Notes under the pieces: generated by a model
What the model was told of the DNA's origin: nothing
The model's input: the letters and a program-made list of their open reading frames with translations, nothing else
Database searches by the model: none
Made by a program: the position numbers and the translations under genes
Shown here: in pieces, positions 11,008 to 24,605 of the stretch
How the letters are laid out: the number at the start of each line of letters is the position of its first letter
Position numbering within the stretch: the stretch's first letter is position 1
NCBI GenBank assembly: GCA_031772625.1
Contig: CM062817.1
Span: forward strand, 890,926,184 to 890,990,183
Direction of reading: 5' to 3'
DNA from: Pinus tabuliformis
Taxonomy: Eukaryota > Streptophyta > Pinopsida > Pinales > Pinaceae
DNA length: 64,000 nt

Positions 11008-14000
11008 TTGTTTCGATCTACCCTTGATTCCCCCAGTTCCCCTTCTACATCTCACAGCCCTCCTATCACACCCACATCCACTGCACATACTCCCTTAACC
11101 AACATTCTAGTTTCTACCCCTCCCATTAACCCTGCTATACCAGCCACCCCGGTCCCATTCATCCCTGTCAACCCCTTAAACCCTGTGAATATGGCTAACC
11201 GGTATGAACCCTTGCAAATACCAGCCAATGCTGCAGCTCTACCCCAGGACTACCAAACCAAAATCTCATATTTTGACTCCAATGGCCCTTTGATAGCTGT
11301 TCAGCATGCCAAAAGGATGCAAGACCATTTTGAGACCTATGAAATAGATGATGACAGTGTGAGAATGAGGATGTTTGTTCAAAGTCTGACTGGGGATGTA
11401 AGAACCTGGTTTAGATCCCTGAATGCAAATTCCATCACAACTCCTGATGAACTGTATCAAGCCTTTACTAGCAGATGGGAAAAGAAGAAGGATCCTCTGC
11501 ACATACTTGGGGAATATGACACTATCAAAAGAGGTCCCCAAGAGACTGTTTTGGAGTATTGTGCAAGATTCAACAATGTTTATAACGCAATCCCACAAAA
11601 TTTAAGACCCCCTCCTGATTTAGCTTTGTACAAATTCCCTGATGGTTTTGACCCTGACATGGCCTATCAGTTAAAGGAAAGAGACCCTCAAACCCTTGCA
11701 GAGGCCCAAAGGGTTGCTGTCACAGTGGAAGCTAACCTGATTGCCAAAAGAAACAGAGCAAGGTTGGAAAAGAGAACAGCCTTCAAAGAAGAACCCTCTG
11801 CTTTTGATCAAAAGCTAGATGCAATACTCACTGGAATGAAAAGATTGGGTGATAGAGTGGAATCGGTTGAGAGAAAATCATCATGGGAAGCACCACAAAA
11901 CAACCCTCCTAGGAATCCAAATTTTAGGAGAACTCAAAACCCAGACAGTGGCAAGGCCAGTGCTGACCAAGACATAAGACCTCCTTTCCAAGAAAACTAT
12001 GCTGAAACTTCCACATCAACTGAACCCAATGAAGATCCTCAGATCAATTTAATGGGTCTAGATGGGGAAAGTCAAGTTTTCTTGACACAACAAGATCATG
12101 AGGATGATGAAATCAAACTGTTCCAAACTAAATCAGGTGAATCCTTTGACTTTAAACAAGGCTATGACACTGCTGTTTATGAAGTCCATAAACAATACAA
12201 GCTAAGGAGCAGAACTGTGAATGTAAATCAGCCTGAAAAGATAAAGGATAATCAGCAGCCTAAAACAGGCATAGTCACACAGCCTAATGACAAAACCAAT
12301 TCACCTGCAGAAGAAGTAATTATTGAAGAGATCACTGAACCATTGTCCTTAAAACAGCAGCCTATGGTTACTTCATCCTCTCACCCTAATTTAAATGTTA
12401 CTCCTCAAGAGATGGGTAAAAAGGACAAGTCCCAAAATCAAGATAAGAATCAACAAGAAGATTTAGTGAACAAGGAAAGGACTGTTATCCACAACCCTAA
12501 GACCCAATCTGAAAAACCCTTTGACCTAGAAACTGAAATTGGCAAACTAAAGATAGCAATTCCTCTCTCAGAACTAGCCAAGCATGACATCTATAAACTA
12601 CAGATCAACAAGTCCCTTAAACTCACTGGCAACAAAGATGATGTTAATGTGTTGGATGATACCCCAGAATTACTGTTCGGCCCAGAAGTGGATGGAAAAA
12701 CAGTAGTCACAGGGGTATTACCTTTTTATGTCAGCTTACATATTCATGATAAAATATTACACAATGTAATGTTTGACTCAGGTGCCTCTCACAATCTCAT
12801 GCCAAAAGCAGTCATGGAGAGATTGAATCTAGATATAACAAGACCTTACAAGGACTCGTTTTCCTTTGACTCCAGCCAAGTCAAGTGTTTAGGCCTCATA
12901 AAAGATTTATGTGTGTCTCTGGTTCATTACCCAAACAAAACCATTCTAATGGATGTTGTAGTTGCTGATATCCCACCTAAGTATGGGATGCTGTTATCAA
13001 GATCTTGGGGAGCTAAACTCCAAGGTTCCCTACAATTAGACATGTCATATGCCACCATCTCTGTTTTTGGGCAACCAAAAAGACTATACAGAGAAACACT
13101 CATGAAGTACATGGTCAGCAGTGAAGAAAAGCCTCAAAACTTTCGCATATATGTTGTCCATTCAGACATAGACTCATACATTCTCTTCAATGACAGCACA
13201 ACTCCCTCAAAAAATGATGTCGAAACCAAAATACTCATACAGGAGGAAGACTCCAATGAAAGAATTACCACCCATGAAACAACAGTCAATCAAACACTAG
13301 ACACTGCTGCTGCCCTAGTTGTCAAGAATATCCAATCAAATGATGAGACTGTCCTAGAAGACAAGCCAGAGGAAAAACCAGAACTTCAACTTACATTGCC
13401 ACCCCATGAACAGATCATTAAATCTCCTTCACAACAAGATATTCTATGGTTCCTTGAATTTGATGGCTCAGTCAACAAATTAGGGGCAGGAGCTGGAGTT
13501 TGGGTACACAATAAAGAAAACAGTCATGCAGAAGGCAGAGCCTATAGATTAAACTTCAGATGTACTAATAACATGGAAGAATATGAAGCTCTTTTACTAG
13601 GCCTCAAGTTAGTAAAGTTCTTGCAAGCTGCCAGGGTTTCAATCATGGGTGATTCAGATTTAGTTATCCAGCAAGTGAAGGGAAATTTTGTCACCAATGA
13701 CAAAAGACTAAGGTCTTATAGGTCTGCTGTTGCTGAGGTACTAAACTTTTTCTCTGAATTCCAAATCACTAAAATTCCTAGAACCCATAATCTACATGCT
13801 CATAGTTTGGCCACATTTGCTAGTACTTGCAAATTACCATTGGAACCTAACAATTGTTTCACAGCTGAGATAAAACACAGACCCTCCATTCCAAACAATG
13901 TTAAAGATTGGCAAGTATTTGAGGATGATATGCAAATAAACAATTTTTTAACGCTGCAACAAGAGTTTGCAGGATTAAATATTGACACTGATAGAGCAAG

Positions 14001-17000
14001 TCAATCACAAATACTTGACAGAGCAAGTCAATCACAAATACTTGACAAAGCAAGTCAATCACAAATACTTGAAGGAGCAAGTCCATCACAAATACAGTTT
14101 CAACAGATTACTCACCCAATATCACCTAGAACAGCAAAACAAATGCTAAATCCAACTATTTTCAACGAGGAAAACATTCGGCAAATTCAACCAATCAGTT
14201 GTGAAGAAGGGGCCAATGCTGAAACTGACATCACAGAGCTGAAAGACAATTTTCTACCAACAGGCCTAACTCCACTAGAGGACATCTTTGATTCAAATGA
14301 TATTCCCAGAAAACCAAAAATGCAGCCCTTAAATGCAGCCATTGAAGAAAGCAACATTGGTACCATTGACAAGCCCAAAATAATTAAATTGTCTGCTTCC
14401 TTACCTCCCGACCAAAAGCCTAAATACATTGACCTCTTTAAAGAGTTCCAGGATGTTTTTGCATGGAGTTATGAGGACCTAAAGTCCTATGACACCTCTG
14501 TTATCCAGCATACTATCCCTCTCAAGCCTGATCAAAAACCCTTTAAACAAAAATTGAGGAGAATCAATCCTATACTTCTCCCAGCAATGGAACAAGAGGT
14601 ACAGAAAATGTTCAAGGCAGACATCATAGCACCTATCAGATTCTCTGAGTGGATTTCAAACTTAGTCCCTACAAGAAAGAAAACTGGTGAAATAAGGCTG
14701 TGTGTGGACCTAAGAAATCTGAACCAAGTATCCCTCAAAGACAACTATCCCTTACCCAAGATGGATCACATTCTCCAAAGAGTGGTAGGGGCCTCAAGGA
14801 TCTCATTACTTGATGGATTCTCAGGATTTAATCAAATCTTAGTACACCCTGATGATCAAGACAAAACTGCATTCACAACCCCATGGGGAACTTTCAAATA
14901 TGTAAAAATGCCTTTTGGATTGAAAAATGCAGGGGCAACTTTTCAAAGAGCAATGGATATTGCTTTTGCCAAAGAGATTCATGACTTCCTTTTCATTTAC
15001 TTAGATGACCTTACACCTTTCTCAAAATCAGATCAAGAACATTTAAAACACTTAAGGCAGATTTTCTTAACATGTAGGAAATATGGAATTTCCTTGAATC
15101 CCAAGAAATCCCTGTTTGGTTTAGAGGAAGGTAAACTATTGGGCCACATCATTTCTAAAGATGGCATTAGAATTGACCCAGATAGGATACAGGCTATCTT
15201 ACAAATGCCCCACCCAAGAAATATCAAAGAGTTGCAAGGATTCTTGGGAAAAATCAATTTCTTGAGAAGGTTTATCCCAAACTTAGCAGAACTAATCAGA
15301 TTACTAAATAACATGCTAAAGAAGGATTCAAAAGTAAAATGGACTGTTGAAGCCAATCAAGCCTTTGAAGGTATAAAGCTAGCCCTTACCCAAACCCCAG
15401 TCTTGACCAATCCTCAATTTGACAGAGAATTTATCATTTTCTCTTTTGCCTCCCAGCATACTATTGCTGCTGTTTTGTTACAGAAAGATGACCAAGGAAA
15501 TGAGAAGCCAATTGCTTTCTTTAGCAAAGCTCTTAGAGATGCACCTTTAAAATATCAAATCATGGAGAAACAAGCTTATGCTTTGGTTAAAGCCATTAAT
15601 GACTTTAGGATTTACATCCTTTATTCACATGTCATAGCCTATGTACCAAGTCCTATTGTTAAAGACATTCTCACCCAAGAAAATTTAGAGGGCAGAAGAG
15701 GAAAGTGGATTGCCAACATTTTGGAATTTGATATTGAAATAAAACCTAAAAAACTAATAAAAGGGCAAGGTTTGGCCAAACTAATGACAGAAGCAAATTT
15801 CCAAGCCTTAGACATCAACTAGCTGGACAGTGAACCGGAGCTGGCGACTCCAAAGATCAATGCAGTCTTTGAACAATCCCCTTGGTACTCTGATATATGT
15901 TATGTATTGCAAAACCTGTGTGCTCCCCCAGGATTGTCTAGAACTAAATGTAGGTTCTTAAAAATTAAAGCTTCTAAATTCTGTGTTATGGATGGGAATT
16001 TATTTTGGAAAAACCATGAAGGGATATTGCTAAACTGCCTAATTGAGAATGAAACTGACAATATCATAAAAGAATTTCATGCAGGTGACTATGGTGGACA
16101 CTTATACTGGAAGTCCACTGTGGATAAAATACTAAGGGCTGGTTACTACTGGATGTCAAGAAATTCACCACCTCATGTCATAAATGTCAAGTATTTGAGG
16201 GAAAGAGACAGTTACTGCCACTTCCCTTAAGGCCTATTGCAACAGAGAGACCTTTTCAACAATGGGGCTTGGATTTCATTGGGGAAATTCATCCCTCATC
16301 CTCAGGCCAACATAGATGGATCTTAACAGCCACAGACTACTTCACTAAGTGGATTGAAGCTGCTCCATGCAGACAAGCAAATGATTCCACTATCATTCAG
16401 TTCTTGGAGAACAACATATTGGCTAGATTTGGCTGCCCTGAAAAAATAATAACAGACAATGCTGCTGCTTTCAGATCCAAGAAGATGGTGAATTTCTGCC
16501 ATAAATTTCACATTACCTTAGGCCATTCTACTGCATACTATCCCCAAGGTAATGGCCTTGCTGAGTCATCAAACAAAAGCTTGGTAAACATTATAAAGAA
16601 AGTGCTAGAAGAGAACAAAAAGAATTGGCATAAGAAGCTTGTGAATGCTCTATGGGCAGATAGACTAACAACCAAAAGATCAATCGGGACCAGCCCATAT
16701 GAGTTGGTTTATGGATTAGAAGCCAAGTTTCCTTCATCACTAGGGGTGCCTGTTATGAAACTTCTTCAAGAAAGCCAAGCTGGACCAAATGATATGCAAA
16801 GAAGGATCAATCAAATAATATGTTTACAGCAAACTAGAGACCAGGTTTTCAGCAGAGTTCAAGTTCTACAAGAAAAGCTAAAGAAGGCCTTTGACAGAAG
16901 AACTAAGGCAGAAGACTTTAATGTTGGAGACAAAGTCCTCAAATGGGACTCAAGAAGAGAGGATAAGGGAAAACATGGAAAATTTGATTCCCTTTGGAGA

Positions 17001-17129
17001 GGACCATTTGCTGTCCAAGTTGTACAAGGAAACAACACTTTTTTCCTTAAAAGTCTTAATGAAACTGATTTGGATGAAGGTCCTGTGAATGGCAGGATGC
17101 TCAAGCACTATTTTGACTACCACCCATAA
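11008..17129 (+). pseudogene. gag-pol of the Tat element (Gag, PR, aRH, RT, RH, INT)
   Basis: Parts in order: retrotransposon Gag domain about 11260-11760 (SLTGDVRTWFRSL); aspartic protease about 12640-13110 with DSGAS at 12775; an extra, archaeal-type RNase H about 13440-13830 (LEFDGSVNKLGAGAG, NNMEEYEALLLGL, MGDSDLVIQQVKG); reverse transcriptase about 14440-15250 (LCVDLRNLNQ, YLDD near 15000); RT-linked RNase H about 15370-15700; integrase about 15900-17129 with core motifs GLDFIGEIHP, TDNAAAF and GLAESSN. The region is largely open, with one to a few breaks. Proline/serine-rich sequence precedes Gag, so the true start may be later than 11008. In the Tat elements I know of, the extra RNase H follows the RT-RH block; here it precedes RT. 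Confidence 0.9.
13990..14097 (+). repeat. In-frame 27-bp tandem repeat (4 units) between aRH and RT
   Basis: Four 9-residue units, the first three near identical (DRASQSQIL, DRASQSQIL, DKASQSQIL) and a fourth diverged (EGASPSQIQ). They fall in a low-complexity spacer between the extra RNase H and reverse transcriptase and keep the frame. Confidence 0.85.
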
Positions 17130-18717
17130 GTACAGCCTGAGTTCTCCCTTGTACATATCCAGATGTATATATTACTTTCTGTTAAGATGTAAAAATGCAA
17201 TTTCTCAAAGTTTTCTTAACTACCAGCAAAAGGTAAATAGGATCAGAGGTCTGCCAAGAAGGGAAGCACACAATTTTGGCATTTCAAAGCAGCGAACTTC
17301 AAGATTGGCAAGAGCAGTCAAGGGCCAAGGCAATCTGACCTGCTGTTCTTGGTCTTTCAAATGAAAAACCATCCCCATGTGGAGCCACTGTTAGCTACCT
17401 ATACCAATAGGTTTCATATTTCATGATTGGCAAGGAAAGGTCCAAATATGCTCTGCTTTGATGATGCAAAGATCACATATTTCCAAAAGAATACAATCTG
17501 TGCTTATAGCTTGATGTGGACTCAATTTTGATGGATGGTCCAACAGTCTAATCTGGATCATGCCATGTTTTAAATTTTCAGTTGTAGAATAGAGAAAGAA
17601 GTCTGTCCAAACTGTGTAATCTTGGCAGACAAGTAGTTTAGGTAGAGAAGAAAGGCTCCCAACTGCTTAATCTGGGACCTTGGAGGAAATAAGGGTAGAA
17701 GTAGATAGAAAAACAAAAGAAAAAAGCCAAAGAAAAGAAAAGGCAGATAAGGGTCTGCAAGTCCAAGTGCACCCTCCAAGAAGAAACAAAAAATGCTAGG
17801 CAAGTAGATGGGTAGGCAGTTGGGGTTGCAGAAATGTCACTCCCTACAATTGAAGGTATGTTAGCCTTGTTCACAAAGCAAAATCAATGAAGTGAGAAGG
17901 TGTTCTTCTCCATCAGGTTGCAGCAAGCAAAGAAGCATGTCTAACTTCCCAATTTTCCCCTCTCCATTCATTACTAACATCCCCTCATCAGTTGATATTC
18001 ATGAAAGAATTGGTGGTTTTTAGTGGTTCTTAGTCCTATTAGAAGCCACATTTCTTGTCTAAAACTCTTTTCATTTTGATCTACTCCTTAAGCTAAGTTA
18101 TTTTCAAATAAACTTAGTGTTATCTCCCCTCATCCACTCCTTTCATCCATATTAACCCTAACTCTATTATATAATTCCCCTATGATTCCCTTTCCCCTAG
18201 TATTATAACACCATGGTGTATAAACCCCAAGCATTGTATAAATATCCCTCCCCTTGGCATTATAGCCAATAAATCCTCTGTCAGGGATCAAATTGGCATC
18301 TGGTCACTTTGATGAACCTAAGTCTAACCCCCTCCCCTCTTCTGAATTCATTTGGCCCCTTAAAACCCTCATTTGCCAAAGAAAACCTTATAAAAGACCT
18401 TGTTCTACCTATACCCGCTTTAATTTGCAAAAATAAACAAAAAACCCACTTTTCTCATTTATCCAAAGTATGGGCGCCTTGTTATTTTTATATTAAAAGG
18501 GCATTGAAAAACCTTTATAAATCCGCCTATACCAAGAGGTCTCCGCCAAACACAGATCCCGAAATAAATATTAAAATAACCCCCGCCCCCTTCCGTAATG
18601 TCCGATCATTTCACTAACCCGACAACCGTCGGATCGGACCCCTTTGATCCGACGGTCCTCATTCATATCGGAGCGGCCCCGACGTCCGACAGATACCTTC
18701 CGATATCTGTCAGAGGG

Positions 18718-19001
18718 TGACGTCAGGCCTCCGCCACGCGTCATCCCCACAGCTTATCGGAGGTACGCCTGACAAATCCCTCTTCCGTATCATAAGCGGT
18801 GCGATGAGAAACCGCTAACCGCTCCCGGTTTTCGGTTGACCCGCCCAGCCAACGTCACCACCACGTCATACCCACGTCAGTGCCACCCCGCCGTCGCATC
18901 AGCCCCTTCGTCTGCCCCCGCGCTGATATGTCCACCACCTCATCATATCCGTGGACCAATCACAACCTGCCACCTCACCCGATGACGTCATGCTGACGTC
19001 A
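18718..19001 (+). promoter_or_regulatory. CRE/bZIP-type palindrome cluster in the 3' LTR
   Basis: Counterpart of the 5' LTR cluster, with TGACGTCA at 18718, 18983 and 18994. Only one 40-bp unit is present, so this copy has three sites instead of five. Confidence 0.5.
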
Positions 19002-19604
19002 TCCAAAAAACGCGCCAATATGCCAAAAATCCATATTTAGGCCAATTTTCGCGTTTTTTTATACTTTTTGCCGCAAGAGCTGTTGCTTTCTCTGCATGAT
19101 TTTACGTCCAAATTTGCACCACCTTTGCTGAAATCAATTCGGGGACCTCCGGCGCGCCATTTCTACAGTCATTCGTGACCACTGCTTGCTGTTTACCAGG
19201 TATTTTCCCTTATAAATCCTTTATACGCCTACTTTGTCTGTGAATTCCCTCAACAGAGCTTAGAAGACAAAAAACCTGTAAATTCACCGGCAAAATCTCT
19301 GTGCCTAGCCCCCATTTACAACTATAAGCTCGAAAAGCACCAGCCGAGCCTTGTTTGCCCACATTTTCACAAAAAACTAGACTCTGTTCGCGCAATCGCG
19401 AAACAACTTACTCAAACTGTACCTACCTGTTAAAAAAGACAGATTGAGACCACACATTGGTCTTATTTGCACTTCAAATAGTATTTCAATTGCTGCAGCT
19501 GTTTCACTCACCCTCTGTTCCATACAATTCACATTTTTCCATTGAAGAAAAACTCTTTTGTGTTGCTCTGCATAGCAACTCCATCCATAATCTCAGGAGA
19601 AATC

Positions 19605-22600
19605 ATGGATCCACCAGTAGCTCCTATAGCGTTGAACGTTGCTCCATTGAATGCCCCTCAGAGGCAATTGGAATGGCAGTCTCTGGCAGACATGGACTAT
19701 CAGATTTCAGAGGAAATGCTGATGAGGACTAAGTTCCACATCCACCTGCTCAATGAATTGAAGGCCAAGCATGAGGCTGGAACAGATGTGCTGGGCATAT
19801 GGGACTCATTCCTCCCTATTTTTAAGCTCCCTCAGGTTAGACAATTCCCTGATTTGATCCATCTGTGTGCTGAAAACTATGACCCCACTCAAAGGGCAGT
19901 TCTTGACCCTTCAGGATCAGCTGTGTTTTATGTCACCCCAGAAGCTATCAAGGATATGCTCTGCTTCAGGACTGAGAAGAAACTGGTCCCTCTATCACTT
20001 GTAGACCTGATAAATCAAGGAGCCAGAATGACAGATGCTCAGGTCACCAAATTAAACCAGCTATACATTGACTCTGACTCTGTGAAGTATCCTCCTATCA
20101 ATCAAGTATACCTCAACCAACTGGGCAGAGATCTGGCAGACATGATTAGTCCCATTTTGGGCTACAACTCAATTGAGTTTGTTGATCAAACTGTGCTGGT
20201 AATCATGCTCATGTTTGCTCCTGGCAAGTCTCCCATCTGCTATGACTATGCCACCTATATAGCAGACAAAATACATGAGAAACGAATGAACCTGGCAAGA
20301 GAAAGAGTGTTCAGATATACCTCTTACATTTACCATTTGATCTTATATCATCAACATCAAAAATTCTCTTTTCCAATCAAAAGAGAGGATGCCCAAGGCA
20401 ATCCAAGATCAGTGGTCTATTGGTCCTCTGTTTTCCGCTGTAGATTTGAGTCTCCTTATACTTATTGTGAGTTCATAGATCAGTTCATCCACCCAGCTAC
20501 GTCAATGATGATGGGTTCACCTCCTCCGAGGCTCACAGATGAAATGCAAAGGATCCTGCAGTTATCCAAATCATACAGCATTAGGGACTGGTACTTTTAC
20601 CAGAACCACACCGTCATCAGGATATATGGGTGTGAATTGCCTCTCTACAGACTGCCCAAATATGTGCCTATGAGGCTATTTGCCCTAGAATACTTCAGAC
20701 AGTTTGGCAATGTTGATGTGCTTCACTTTTCAGGCAAAGGCAAGAAAGCACAGTTGAAAGTCAGGAACCAACTTGGCCACTTTGTCTATAACCAGAGGGA
20801 GGAAGGTTGGAGAGAAGCAGACAGGATGCTTGAGTCCCTTGGCCTTCAAACCAGTTTCCTCTGGAAACCTTATGACCCCAACCACTTCATCACTTTGAGA
20901 AGGCTCAAATATAAGCTATCTGGCTATGATCATGTAAAGATCCCTCACATTGAAAAACATGCAAACCAAGCAAAATGGAGGAGAGGAACCCTAGAAGAGC
21001 CGGTTACACAAGAGGAGTTGAATCAAAGAGCGGTGAGGAATCTAAAAAATATGGCTGACCTTGAATTTTGTTCACAAGTGTTCTCCCTTCCAAGCACACA
21101 AGTGGGAGCAGTTGCATCCTCCTCGACTGCAAATCAACAAGCTCCCAAAGCCACTGAAAATATATCTAGCAAGGGCAAGGAAAAGGAAATGGAGACTGAA
21201 CAGCCACCTCATGACAAGGTGCAGCAACAGCAGCAGCAGGTAGAACAACAACAACAACAGGAATTGCAGCAAGAAGAAGGGCAGCATGACAAAGAGCATC
21301 CCCCACAGCAAGAAGGGGCAGTTGAAGCCCCAATTTTTACAGAACAACAGGCACAAAATACGGTGCCTCCTAGGCAAGAAACATCAGTTGATGCATCAAT
21401 CCTCCAAACTCCACAAAAGGAGGATACTAGCAAAAAAAGGGACAGAGAGACTCCCTTGACCACATCAGAAAGTCATGGTGAGAAAAGACAGAGATTAAAC
21501 CCTTTCTCTGACGAGGAAATGCCAACAGGGCAGTCTCTGGGCATGGGCCCACCTAGCAGGGAAGCATCTGCAAGTTCCTTCCAAGAGGAACAGAACCGAA
21601 CTGTGGGAGGAGAAGTCAGCTCCTCTAGCCAGCGGAGAGAGGGTGAACTGAGTATTAAACAACAGTTCATAGACATAAAGAAAAGAAATGAGCCCATAAA
21701 AATACAGCTCTACAATCATTTGCTGAAGATGGCTCCCACTAACCAGCAAATACTGATGTCTGCTTTTGATGTTAATGAAGGCAAAATGATCATGAGTCAT
21801 TTCTTGCCAGCTGTAGCACAGCCCCAGTCTCATGCAGATTATATAAGGACCAATCTTGAGGTCCTTGCCAAAGACATCCACCCAATGGATAAAATTGAGT
21901 TGCACAAACAAACAGGTGAGATGGTCTATGCCTCCTTGGCAGACAAAACATTGGACAATTATAGGCTGGAAAATAGCCTTAATAATACAGCTGCCCAACT
22001 TGAATTGGAAAGGGCATCCTCACAAGCTAAGGACAACAGAATAAGGTCCTTAGAAGATATAATTATTGAGATTGGGCATGATCCCAAAGATATCAAGGGC
22101 ATACAGGAAATATTGAAGTTAAGGGATGCAGACATGGCTGCTTTGAAGAAAAAGATCAAAATGCCAGCCACCATTCACCCTCAAACAGATGAGGTTGCCC
22201 AGTAGAGGCATGATCAAGAGGCCTCAACCTTGCTGGTGTCTCTATATAAGCAGTTAATCCAGACACAAGAAAAGCTGGGAGAATCAGAGGCTGCACAGGC
22301 AGCATTACAGGCAGCTTTGAAGCAAAGAGAAGAAGGTCAGACCTCCCAGCCTCCTCCTGAAGTAATAAACCTGGAGGAAACTGCTCCAACTACTGTTCCT
22401 CCTCCTCAACAAACAGAACAGGCAGCAACATCCACCTCAGCAGCACCACCAGCAACAGAGCAGGCCCCAAGCCTGGACATGCAAAAGCTGAGGAATGAGA
22501 TCCAGGCCCTGGAAGCTCAAATGACAGAGCTGAATGAGACCAGGGATAAATTGGCCAAAGTGAATGATAGATATGACAAATCCAAGCAGTCTGTGGCAGA

Positions 22601-23351
22601 AAAGGGCAGGGAGATAAAAGCCCTCAAAGACAGGATCAAAGAGCTAGAGAATGAGCTCAAATTAGATAAGGTTGTGGCTGAGCTTAAAATAGTGATGTGG
22701 GCTAACATTGGTCAATCTATTAATGGCCAATGGCAATATATTGAAACAATCCATGAGAAGTTAGAGCTCATTCCAAAAGCACAGACTGAAATTCAAAGAT
22801 CAAGAGCTGCTCTAAGCAACATGCCTGAAATAGCCACCAGGATGATTAATGTGCTTAACAATAGAACAAGTACTCAGTTGGCTGCCATGGGAATTTCAAA
22901 CAGAACTGAGCACATTCAGTTAATCAAGAGGGTTCTCACACTGAGAAACTTGGTGCAGACATTAGAGAGAAGAACCCAGGACATGCAGACTGAGGTAAAC
23001 AGGTTTTTGGAGAAGTTTCAGGTATTGGAAAACAGAGGGCTCCCTAGCTTACTGAACAGCGCAGGGAGACTGTTCACTCATGAGAAGTATGCCAAAAGGG
23101 TTAATGCATTTGCTACAAGTCAGATCAATGAGAAGCCCAGCACATCAGAGGAAACAGGGCCAGCCACAGGACAGACTCTCTACAATAGAGTAGAGAGTTT
23201 ATTTTTTATAATGAATGAAATCAAACACCTGTTTGAGGTGCCTCCCAATTTTTACAAATATACAGAGGCAGAAGAGACTATGGATGAAATTCTCAGGCAT
23301 CAACTACCTACACTAGAATGGTGGACTAAGGCCATACAGATGATTTTATAA
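19605..23351 (+). pseudogene. LTR-borne coding region (about 1,250 codons), 3' LTR copy
   Basis: Same length in bases (3,747) as the copy in the 5' LTR, with no net insertion or deletion, and only scattered substitutions between them. It likewise shows about one break. Architecture is the same: N-terminal globular part of unknown fold, CAG/CAA-rich polyglutamine linker near 21220-21270, C-terminal coiled-coil part. Retention of nearly the whole frame in both LTRs indicates that the parent element carried it open when it inserted. Confidence 0.75.
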
Positions 23352-24605
23352 ACAGGAGGCCATTCTATAAATTTTGTTCATGAAAAATACAATTTGTCAT
23401 ACACAGGACAGTTTAAAAGAATCAGCATGCATTAAAGATGAAGGCTAAGCCACCTCAGCAGAAACTAACAGCCAACAAAGCAAGGCGAGAAGCTACAGGT
23501 GTCTAGGCCGAGAAAGCTACAGCAGACCAGCTCCAAAAGCGCATTTTTCAGCGTTAATGCAGATCACTCCAACCGACTCAGTGGCCTCCTAAGGCCAAAA
23601 TATCTTCCGACAATTATAAAGATGCATTTACTTTGTATTCAATGATGTAATAACTTTATTATCAAATATCTTGAAAAGTTGGTGAACGTATTCATTTCTG
23701 AGATAACTTAGCACTCAGATATTTTGTATAACCGATGGTATATATTTGCCCCTCGCACAAGCTTGAGGGGTTGTTGTTGATTTCTCTTGAAGAAGTTCTT
23801 ATGTTGTAATCCTTTCATAGTTTAATAAAGAAAGTGATGGAATTTCTCGGAGTTCTGAAGTGTTGAATGCGTTCTGGTGTCTGTTGAAAACTGCAGGATT
23901 CCTGTGTACTTCACAATACAATAAGTTTCTATAACTCTCTTTGTTATGTGTTTCAATCTTTTACAATCCATATATGTTTCTAATTTCTAAGTGTTTAACA
24001 ACAAAGAAAAAGAATAACCTTCAGGACTTATTCATGCAATACCTTGAGTTCAATCTGTGTTGTTAATAAATGTTTTCTTCAGCTATAATCTTGATAAGTG
24101 TAATTCTTAATTGTTGCACTTTTAGAATATATCTTTCACAGTGACCTTTGTTTCAGGAATTCAAGTTTGCTCCTGAGAAACATGTTTCACTTTCACATCA
24201 CCAGCTTAATGGAGAATTCTTAAATGCTTTCTGTTGGCTGACCATACATCACCATTTAAGTTTAAATTTTGTTTGTTTGAGATACTCAATAGGCCCTGCA
24301 GTCTGAACATCATCACTCCAACATTTCAAAACATTTCACAGCACTAGACTCCATTGCCCAATGATATACTACTACCTGAACACTACACCTTAAGCACTGA
24401 AAGAAGTCCTTCAACCAAAACATAAACCAAAAATCTGAGCCTAATAGCTAGCCTAAAAACAGTATCAAAACAGAGACAAATCATAAAGAGAGAGCCCTCT
24501 CTGATTACAGTTTGGCTAGAAACTGTGATCCAAAGATTGGTTAGTGGTTACCCCGGCCGTATTCCCTTGGGAGTCATAGGGAACAACCTGGGTGTTAACA
24601 ACCAG

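Larger units (their letters stand above)
3405..24600 (+). mobile_element. Near-whole Tat-like Ty3/Gypsy LTR retrotransposon with giant LTRs, 21.2 kb
   Basis: Two long direct repeats (3405-10654 and 17389-24600) bound an internal region of 6,734 bp. Both begin TGTTAGCTACC and end GTGTTAACA. The 5-bp sequence ACCAG flanks the element at 3400-3404 and 24601-24605, the expected target-site duplication. A primer-binding site starts 5 bases after the left repeat. Internal coding order is Gag, protease, an extra RNase H, reverse transcriptase, RNase H, integrase; the extra RNase H and the PBS type point to the Tat/Ogre lineage. Stretches of the two LTRs compared by eye differ at roughly 1% of positions, so insertion was probably within the last few million years at slow gymnosperm rates (inference). 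The element looks almost whole, with only a few breaks in its coding regions. The LTRs exceed the internal region in length, which is unusual. Confidence 0.93.
17389..24600 (+). repeat. 3' LTR of the Tat element (7,212 bp)
   Basis: Collinear with 3405-10654 over its full length, with the same landmarks: TATAAATA 18237, TGACGTCA pair 18983 and 18994, TATAAA 19211, coding region 19605-23351, TATATATT 23739, AATAAA 23824. The 40-bp unit that is doubled in the 5' LTR is single here. It ends in GTTAACA at 24600 and is followed at once by the ACCAG duplication. Confidence 0.93.

Noticed and set aside
11266-11598. 110-codon minus-strand frame over gag
   Set aside because: Antisense shadow of the Gag domain.
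13990-14097. Short regular repeats that could suggest a CRISPR-like array
   Set aside because: Units are directly adjacent, have no spacers and keep the reading frame; this is a eukaryotic LTR element.
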